64,000 bases of DNA from Parafrankia discariae (lineage in GTDB: Bacteria; Actinomycetota; Actinomycetes; Frankiales; Frankiaceae), in assembly GCF_000373365.1 (NCBI RefSeq), contig NZ_KB891115.1, positions 81,292 through 145,291 of the forward strand, read 5' to 3'. The translations under genes and the position numbers were made by a program. The notes below the pieces were generated by a model, which was not told the origin of the DNA, ran no database searches, and was given only the letters and a program-made list of their open reading frames with translations. Position 1 is the stretch's first letter. Each line of letters opens with the position of its first letter. Positions 58,446 to 64,000 of the stretch are shown here, piece by piece.

Positions 58446-61103
58446 GTGGGGGGTCTCCAGTCCGGGGGCGGTACCAGCGCGGTCGCCGCGTCAGCGCACT
58501 CCGGTTGCCAGCGGTTCCGCCTGACCGATCCGTTCCTCACACGCAAGACTCGCAAGGCGCTAGCCAAGCACATCGGCCACGAGGACGTCCGTGCTGGCAT
58601 CCCGGAGGCACGGTGGATGCGGGCAATGACGTTCGAGTCGCTGGTGCACTCCGAGAAGTTCGTCTCCGAGCTGCTCACCAAGACCATCGGCCAGCTCGGC
58701 CTCGACCGCCCGAAGGCCATACGCCGCGTCGACTGCCGAGGGGGCGTCACCAACACCGCGAAGGCCTTGGCTGCCGCGCATCTCAAGGCTAACTTCGCCA
58801 GCGAGGCCACCATGCTTATCGCCCTAGGTGTGCCCTACCTACGCCTCGAGGGCGAGTCGGTGACCGCCGTGCTCCCCGACTTCGCGATCGTCGCCCCGCG
58901 CCTCGACGGGTCGAGGACGGTTGGCTCCTGGCTGATCATGGGTGACGCCAAGGACTATGAGCGGATCCGGTCGCGGATCGACGACAACCGCATGCTGAAG
59001 GGATTCCTCCAGGTCGCACTGGGCGCCGAGTCGGCCTCCAGCTGGAGCCAGCTACCGAAGGGCATGGTGGTGCACCGGTGCGGCGCCTTGGCGGTGCCGC
59101 GCAACGCCTTCCTGCAGCCGGAGGCCGTGGTGGAGGAACTCGACGACCATCGGGCGGAGGTGCGCGGACGCGCGCTCGAACGGCTCGACGAGAAGAAGAA
59201 GTTCGGTGACGACCACCCGACCGAGGACGAACTGGCGGGCTACGTCGCCCACCTTGTCGCGACCTTCAACCCGGCCTCGTGCGCCTCCTGCAACCTCTTC
59301 TCCTACTGCCGTGATGAGCTGCGCGCCTCCACCACACCAACCGACCTACTGATCGAGGTCGGCATCGCCCCCAGCCTGCGGCCGCTGCTTGCCGGGATCG
59401 TCGACGGCACGGGCGTCGTCGGCCAGGCGCCGGCCGCGGTCGTCCACCAGGTCACCGCGACCCTGGAGGGTCAGCCGGTGCGGCTGGCGCGGAAGCGGGC
59501 CGACCCGTGTGGGCTGCCTGGAGCGATCATTGTCGTGATCGCGAAGTCCGACTCCGCGGCGCTCGGGATACACGGCATCGCGGTCCGGCTCGGTGACGGT
59601 CCCTGGGAGCGTCGCATCTTCCTCGAGCCACAGGCCCCGACCGCGCGGCGTGGTGCCATGGCACTCATCGGGAAGGCCATCGCGACGGCCCGGGACGCCA
59701 AGGCCCTGCCGATCCACCTGCTGGCGCCCGACGGCGCCACCGCCGACGTCCTCGTCTCGGCCGCCGACTCGGTCGCCGGGGTCGAGCTGAGCCGGATGCG
59801 CTGGCAACGCGACCTCGACATGGGGCGCGAGGCGCTGACCTTCGACGGCACACCAGCAACCCTCGCCGATCCGCTCACCGAACACGAGCGGCTGGCAGTC
59901 GCCTTCCTGCTAGAGGAGGACCGCTCGCGCGCGCTCGCCACCCGCACACCCATCGTTGAACTTCGCAAGGTGCTCGCCTCCCATCTCGTGCCCGGTGGGC
60001 CGACGATCGACGCCTTCCGCCTCGACTACCTCGTCCACTGGGCGTCGGCGATCGAGCCGCTCGCGCATCGACAGGTCTCCGACGAGATCGCGGAGCTCCC
60101 TCACACCCCCGGCGCCCGCCTTTCCAACGCTGAGTCCGATGCAATCCACACCGCCCACAGGAGCCGCGGCGACGATCCCGCTCACTACCGTGCCCTCGTC
60201 GAGGCAGCACTCGCCTACAAGATCGAGACCGCCGAGCGCGCTCTGGCCGTGCTCGAAGGGCTCCCTGTCTCGGTCCTCCGGGATATCTACGAGCTGATCG
60301 AGTGGCAGTCACAGGAGGTCTGGTGGCGGCGCGTCTCGCTCCAGGCACTCGACCTGGTCCGATTCGGCCGGACCACAGTCTTCTGGCGCAACGTCCAGGT
60401 CGACCTGATGGATAAGGACCAGGCCTGCGCGCTCCAGCTTGCCTATCTCGCCGATTACTCGTACGCCTCCGACCGGGCACTCGACGCAGGCGTCGCCGAG
60501 CTCTCACTTGCTACCGTCGTCGCACTCGACCCACCTCGCCTCGAGGTGGCCTCGAGGCGATTCGGGGACGGCACGAAGGCCGTCGCGCTTCACCTCAACG
60601 CCGAGCCTCTCGTCGAACGGCCGACGACCACTGTCAAGATTCAGGCCGGCTCGTTCAAGTTCGGTCAGTTCTCCGCCGGGCCGCTGACCAAGGATGATGA
60701 TCCTGGCCTCGTGTGGAGCCCCACCGTGCCGCTTAACCTCGCCGTCGGCGACGAACTCGTCCTTGCCAATGTCGAGTGGTTCGGCGGTCTCCAACGCACC
60801 GGGCACGAGTTCACTGTCGTACGCCCGCCGGTCGATGAGTTGTCGGCTCCCAAAGCCAGTTGCGCCCCGACGTCGTACATCGCCGAGCCAGACAAGCACC
60901 GCTGGTGTTGCCGCCCACACTCGGCTGCCGAGGCGGAGACCGCTGACTACCTTGCCGGACAGCGCGCCGCCGGGAAGATGAACCCGGAGGCGTGGCCCCC
61001 GCTCGTAGACGAGGAACGGTTCGATGTCGGCGGCGACGCCCCGCCGGAGTTCGCCGACACGGCACCGTTTGACCACCTGACGCCGGACGACCTCGGGGAC
61101 TGA
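58446..61103 (+). CDS. Large protein with Fe-S PD-(D/E)XK (Cas4/RecB-like) nuclease domain
   Basis: 885 residues. The N-terminal third has the layout of Fe-S nucleases: C21 (SGCQRFRLTD), H68 in ESLVHSEKF, LPDFA (D145), GDAKDY (D167-x-K169), Q189, then CASCNLFSYC (C279, C282, C288). One N-terminal plus three C-terminal cysteines is the Cas4/AddB/Dna2 arrangement. The middle is helical; the C-terminus (about 690-800) is beta-rich (VKIQAGSFKFGQFSAGPL, GDELVLANVEWFGG). I do not recognise the full-length family. GTG 58446 is chosen because C21 would be lost with later starts. One base separates it from the helicase gene, so they surely form a unit. Confidence 0.7.
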   Translation: MGGLQSGGGTSAVAASAHSGCQRFRLTDPFLTRKTRKALAKHIGHEDVRAGIPEARWMRAMTFESLVHSEKFVSELLTKTIGQLGLDRPKAIRRVDCRGGVTNTAKALAAAHLKANFASEATMLIALGVPYLRLEGESVTAVLPDFAIVAPRLDGSRTVGSWLIMGDAKDYERIRSRIDDNRMLKGFLQVALGAESASSWSQLPKGMVVHRCGALAVPRNAFLQPEAVVEELDDHRAEVRGRALERLDEKKKFGDDHPTEDELAGYVAHLVATFNPASCASCNLFSYCRDELRASTTPTDLLIEVGIAPSLRPLLAGIVDGTGVVGQAPAAVVHQVTATLEGQPVRLARKRADPCGLPGAIIVVIAKSDSAALGIHGIAVRLGDGPWERRIFLEPQAPTARRGAMALIGKAIATARDAKALPIHLLAPDGATADVLVSAADSVAGVELSRMRWQRDLDMGREALTFDGTPATLADPLTEHERLAVAFLLEEDRSRALATRTPIVELRKVLASHLVPGGPTIDAFRLDYLVHWASAIEPLAHRQVSDEIAELPHTPGARLSNAESDAIHTAHRSRGDDPAHYRALVEAALAYKIETAERALAVLEGLPVSVLRDIYELIEWQSQEVWWRRVSLQALDLVRFGRTTVFWRNVQVDLMDKDQACALQLAYLADYSYASDRALDAGVAELSLATVVALDPPRLEVASRRFGDGTKAVALHLNAEPLVERPTTTVKIQAGSFKFGQFSAGPLTKDDDPGLVWSPTVPLNLAVGDELVLANVEWFGGLQRTGHEFTVVRPPVDELSAPKASCAPTSYIAEPDKHRWCCRPHSAAEAETADYLAGQRAAGKMNPEAWPPLVDEERFDVGGDAPPEFADTAPFDHLTPDDLGD

Positions 61104-61104
61104 T

Positions 61105-62619
61105 ATGATCATCGAATTCACCGAGCCGGCGCCGCTGCCCAAGGGACGCCACCACGCAGCCGCCGCCCAAGAGAACACCGACGCAGCCAGCCAGGCCATC
61201 TGGGCCCTGTCCGATGCGCTGGCCGGCACCAAGGACTACGACAAGATCCTGCTCCGGGCCGCCGCCGGCGCGGGTAAGTCAGTCCAGCTCCGACGGATGG
61301 TCATCGACGCATTAGCCCACCCGGCGTGCGTCCGGGTCGGCGTGACAGCTTTTCAAAACCGTCAGGTGTGGCCGTTGGCGAGATCGCTCGGGGACAGGTT
61401 CGGCCAGCCCCACGTCTGTCTCCTGGCGAGCAAGAAGATCCTGCCCGACATGCCTGAAGAGGTGAAGCTGGCCGCGACCGTGGTGACGAGCGCCAAGGAC
61501 ATCCCGACGGAGGCACGCATCGTCCTCGGCACCGCGCATCGCCTCGGCGCACCGGCGGAATACAACCGGGTACTCGGCCAACTCGGCCCGGCCGGCAACG
61601 ACAAGACGCCATTCGACGTCCTCTTCGTCGACGAGGCCTGGCAGATGGCGCTCTTCTTGTTCTCCCGGGTACAGGGCTACGCGCCAATCGTGGTCGGCGT
61701 CGGCGACGTAGGCCAGCTGCCTCCGATCGACGCAACCGCCAACCCGTTCCGGGGCGATCCCGGCTACAACCCCTACCGCGCCTGGCCGACGGCCTACGAG
61801 AAAGCGCCAACGACCTTCGCGATCGACCTACCCGCGGTCTGGCGTCCGCACGGCAACCAGATCGGGCTCTGGCGGGCCTTCTACCGCGAGTGGGAACAGC
61901 TCGACTGCGTCGCCAGACCCGAAGATCGCGCGGTCGTGCTACCGCCGCTCAGCGGGTCCGCATACGACGTGTGGTCTGCGGTCGCCACCGGACATCCGAC
62001 GCTCCTGGAGGTCGACAGCCTGGACGACCCCGAGGCCCCGGACGTCGACAGGCCCCTCCTTGAGGTCGTCGAGGACCTGCTCCTTCCACTGCTCGAGGGC
62101 GGTGTCGAGGTGGTCGGCACGGACTACAAGGACGACGGTCGTCCCGGGAGCCGGTGGAACGTGCGCTCCTCGGCCCCATCCGGAGATCCACTTGTCGTCA
62201 TCCTGGCTACGCGCAACGCCGCGGTGGACGACGCCCAGGACCTCGTGGAGCGGCTCACCGACAAGCTTGGCCTGCCCGACGGCGTACTCCTCGCGTCCAC
62301 GGTCGATAAGTGGCAGGGCCAGACCAACCGCATCACTATCGCCATCCACCCGCTCTCAGGCGCCGACGCGCTCGACGATTTCAATTCGCAGTTCGGCAGA
62401 CTCGCCGTCGCATGCACCCGCGCCACACATGGCCTGCTGATGGTCACCCGGTCCGGACTCGACAGACTGCTTGCTGAGGCCCCCGCTAGACCCGGTACTC
62501 CTCTCGGCGAGCCAGGCACGCGATCTCTTCCCCGGCAGACACACCAGCGGATCCTCGACTCGTTCAGCCGGGGACGCTTTTTTGTTGAACTTGGTAACAG
62601 CGCAGCTCCTCGACGATAG
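61105..62619 (+). CDS. Superfamily 1 DNA helicase, partner of the Fe-S nuclease
   Basis: 504 residues. AAAGAGKS (Walker A, about 52-59), FVDEAWQMAL (DEAW, motif II), VVGVGDVGQLPPID (motif III), STVDKWQGQTNRITI (motif V) and VACTRATHGLLMV (motif VI) identify a SF1 helicase of the UvrD/RecD/Upf1-like group. The expected accessory domains are short. ATG 61105 follows the nuclease stop by one base, and no separate ribosome site is needed. Together the two proteins mimic Dna2 or AddAB, split into nuclease and helicase chains. Transfer with the element and the R-M gene suggests defence; unproven. Confidence 0.8.
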   Translation: MIIEFTEPAPLPKGRHHAAAAQENTDAASQAIWALSDALAGTKDYDKILLRAAAGAGKSVQLRRMVIDALAHPACVRVGVTAFQNRQVWPLARSLGDRFGQPHVCLLASKKILPDMPEEVKLAATVVTSAKDIPTEARIVLGTAHRLGAPAEYNRVLGQLGPAGNDKTPFDVLFVDEAWQMALFLFSRVQGYAPIVVGVGDVGQLPPIDATANPFRGDPGYNPYRAWPTAYEKAPTTFAIDLPAVWRPHGNQIGLWRAFYREWEQLDCVARPEDRAVVLPPLSGSAYDVWSAVATGHPTLLEVDSLDDPEAPDVDRPLLEVVEDLLLPLLEGGVEVVGTDYKDDGRPGSRWNVRSSAPSGDPLVVILATRNAAVDDAQDLVERLTDKLGLPDGVLLASTVDKWQGQTNRITIAIHPLSGADALDDFNSQFGRLAVACTRATHGLLMVTRSGLDRLLAEAPARPGTPLGEPGTRSLPRQTHQRILDSFSRGRFFVELGNSAAPRR

Positions 62620-62946
62620 CGGCTGTAGTTTTCGTGAAATCTTCCTCGATGCGGATGAGTTACCCTGCCGGGAGAATCGGAGACGGGGGCGTTCAATCAA
62701 CGGCAGCTACATCGAATCTTTGAAATCTGTGACACCTACGACGCGCCCGAAAATCCACCTTCTTACATTTTCCGAAACCAGACTCTAGGGTGGGACAGTA
62801 CGATCTTTTCGCGAGGAGAGGAGACCAATACCACCCACTTCCAGTGGGATCAGATTTCCACTAGATAAATGCGCATATCAGCGTCACAAATAAAATGGCT
62901 CTCGATGAGACCTGCCCACAGAGAGCCATTTCCAAACCGATCTAAC
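62620..62946. other. Intergenic region, 327 bp
   Basis: Convergent between helicase and excisionase. AT-richer than the rest. Only the terminator at 62893 is recognisable. Confidence 0.5.
62893..62931. terminator. 11-bp perfect hairpin terminator
   Basis: AAATGGCTCTC (62893-62903) and GAGAGCCATTT (62921-62931) form a perfect stem with 17-base loop, directly beyond the excisionase stop. The stem ends in a T-run on either strand, so it can serve both convergent genes. Confidence 0.75.
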
Positions 62947-63168
62947 TTAGCGTGGCCGCCGTTTCTCCAGCCACTCATCTACCTCTCGACGATCGAAGCG
63001 GATATATCTTCCAACCTTGTACGCAGGCGGCCCCTCCCCCATGGATCGCCACTTGTAGATGGTGTTGACGGGTACACCGAGGTAATCGGCCAGATCACGA
63101 ACGGTCCATAGTCTCTTCTCGTCGGCGTTCAAACCCGGGGCCGATGCGCCCGGCAGCAACATGCTCAT
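62947..63168 (-). CDS. xis: Excisionase-like small HTH protein (AlpA/Xis type)
   Basis: 73 residues: LWTVRDLADYLGVPVNTIYK (helix-turn-helix of the excisionase/MerR-like DNA-binding family) then GRYIRFDRREVDEWLEKRR, the wing. Typical of element-borne excisionases that assist a tyrosine integrase. ATG 63168 has GGAG eight bases before. It precedes a terminator at 62893 and follows a CTAG-rich region that may contain its binding sites. Confidence 0.85.
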   Translation of the reverse strand: MSMLLPGASAPGLNADEKRLWTVRDLADYLGVPVNTIYKWRSMGEGPPAYKVGRYIRFDRREVDEWLEKRRPR

Positions 63169-63267
63169 CTACTTTCTCCGTCCCGTCACGTGGTTGATCA
63201 ATCAGGATCGATGCTGCACTGGAGCCACACAGGATAGCCACTCTCAGTAACACAGGGGTTAGTCGGG

Positions 63268-63420
63268 CTAGCGGTGACCGGAGGGGTCGAAGGAGCGCCA
63301 ATCGGCCGACTTCAAGACTTCCGCGTGGGTGTTCGCTAGACGCTAACTCCCAGCTCAGCGGCGGTCTTGGCCACTAGATGTACTGCTAGAACTAGCAGGG
63401 GCAGACGCTAGGGCTAGCGG
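63268..63420. repeat. Cluster of CTAG tetramers
   Basis: CTAG, normally rare in such genomes, appears seven times between 63268 and 63420, several as GCTAG(C/A): for example GGCTAGCGG twice, CGCTAGACGCTAAC, ACTAGATG, GCTAGAACTAGC. The cluster lies between excisionase and translocase remnant on the mobile element. Confidence 0.7.
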
Positions 63421-63750
63421 CTATCCGCGTCGGGCACCACCTGTGGTTCCGTTACGTTCCGCGATGGCCGCGACGATCTGGGAACGCTCGACGCCGCGCC
63501 GGTTGGCGCCCTTTCCCTTGGCTGTGGTGCCCCACACCTGGATTGTGGTGATGCCGTACGGGCGCAGTGCCACGGCGAGTTGCTCGGAACCCCATCCGGC
63601 GTAGGAATCCGGACGGACATCGGCCAACCGGGAGACGATCGTTTCAGACCAGACCTTGGTCTCGGATTCGGGGATAACGGCGAGCACGTCCGCCAGAATG
63701 TTCGGAGTTCTGTCGGCAATCACCGGAACTAGTGCCGCATCCGTGAAGGT
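63421..63750 (-). pseudogene. C-terminal part of an FtsK/TraB-like element translocase, cut by an IS
   Basis: From about 63750 downwards the minus strand reads GQTFTDAALVPVIADRTPNI, VWSETIVSRLADVRPDSYAG, WGSEQLAVALRPYGITTIQV, GKGANRRGVERSQI, which resembles the winged-helix end of FtsK/SpoIIIE-type proteins on actinomycete integrative elements. The ATPase core is not in the window: upstream the IS630-type transposase begins. The assignment is from memory of the family, moderate. Confidence 0.5.
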
Positions 63751-63807
63751 TTGCCCGTTGTGAGGGCGCGCCGGGTCGGGTCCCGCAGAGGCCTGGCTGT
63801 CCGGCTG

Positions 63808-64000
63808 ATGATCTGTGGTGTGGCGGAACGGGTGCGGGTCCGGGAGATCGATCCGGACGAGGGGCAGCGGCTGTTGCGGATCGTGCGCCGTTCGTCGGGG
63901 TCGGTGGTGACGTGGCGGCGGGCGCAGATGATCCTGCTCTCCGCGCAGGCCATGACCCCAGGCAAGATCGCGGAGGTGACGTTCACGTCCGAGGACCGGG
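63808..64000 (+). mobile_element. IS630-family transposase, N-terminal part (window edge)
   Basis: From ATG 63808 (GTG 63760 is also in frame) the translation runs MICGVAERVRVREIDPDEGQ, RLLRIVRRSSGSVVTWRRAQ, MILLSAQAMTPGKIAEVTF to the end of the window. This is the N-terminal HTH domain of IS630-type transposases. The DDE domain lies outside. The left end of the IS should be between about 63724 and 63800, where the translocase frame is interrupted. Confidence 0.7.

Noticed and set aside
62471..62788. Plus-strand frame of 105 codons after the helicase
   Set aside because: It overlaps the helicase end in another frame and has no recognisable sequence or ribosome site.

Overview
The window is very GC-rich, with tightly packed genes, many GTG starts and 4-bp stop/start overlaps. 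This and the protein families (Ser/Thr kinase with WD40 repeats, Wadjet, CbpM-type chaperone operon, choice-of-anchor P protein) point to a filamentous actinobacterium, most likely a Frankia-type genome. The assignment is by impression only, because no 16S or other marker gene is present.

Layout. 1-8.8 kb (minus): a translationally coupled operon with an Hsp70-like gene (cut by the window edge), a large GAP1-like protein, a P-loop GTPase, a zinc-ribbon/vWA-like protein and, upstream, a four-helix DUF4407-type membrane protein. It resembles the GTPase-centred conflict systems of multicellular bacteria. A Ser/Thr kinase with a seven-blade WD40 propeller diverges from it (9.5-11.6 kb). 11.8-16.2 kb is gene-poor and holds remnants: a choice-of-anchor P gene with a frameshift in its signal peptide, a cupin tail, the C-terminal end of a probable BREX PglZ, plus an SRPBCC protein, a cyclic-nucleotide-domain histidine kinase and a DUF6624 protein. 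16.9-20.2 kb (plus): sulfotransferase, alpha-oxoamine synthase and short-chain dehydrogenase in one operon, possibly making a sulfated sphingoid-like lipid. 20.3-29.1 kb (minus): a complete type II Wadjet operon jetABCD. 29.2-33.1 kb: a luciferase-like monooxygenase pseudogene collapsed at a GGGGCC repeat, an aldehyde dehydrogenase, and a cNMP/thioredoxin-fold/flavoprotein fusion. 33.1-43.3 kb: a release-factor-like remnant, SRPBCC and Zn-alcohol dehydrogenase genes, then the stress operon dnaK-grpE-cbpA-cbpM-clpB. 43.4-51.6 kb: a response-regulator remnant, an AlkX/YcaQ glycosylase, a MOSC-reductase-ferredoxin fusion lacking its last iron ligand, a decayed IS701-type transposase, a GNAT enzyme, a DeoR remnant and a DUF4037 gene with a nearby fragment of a second copy.

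From about 52.0 kb to the end lies an integrated element. It starts at the 3' end of a tRNA (att half-site), followed by a tyrosine integrase, a type ISP restriction-modification enzyme of markedly lower GC, a divergent two-gene module (Fe-S PD-(D/E)XK nuclease plus SF1 helicase), an excisionase, a CTAG-rich region, the tail of an FtsK-like translocase, and the beginning of an IS630-type transposase that seems to have cut that gene.

The theme of the window is defence: a GTPase/GAP1 system, a BREX remnant, Wadjet, type ISP R-M and an unrecognised nuclease-helicase pair occur within 64 kb, separated by metabolic and stress genes and by many broken genes. The best candidates for something undescribed are the nuclease-helicase pair on the element and the DUF4407/zinc-ribbon-vWA/GTPase/GAP1/Hsp70 operon.
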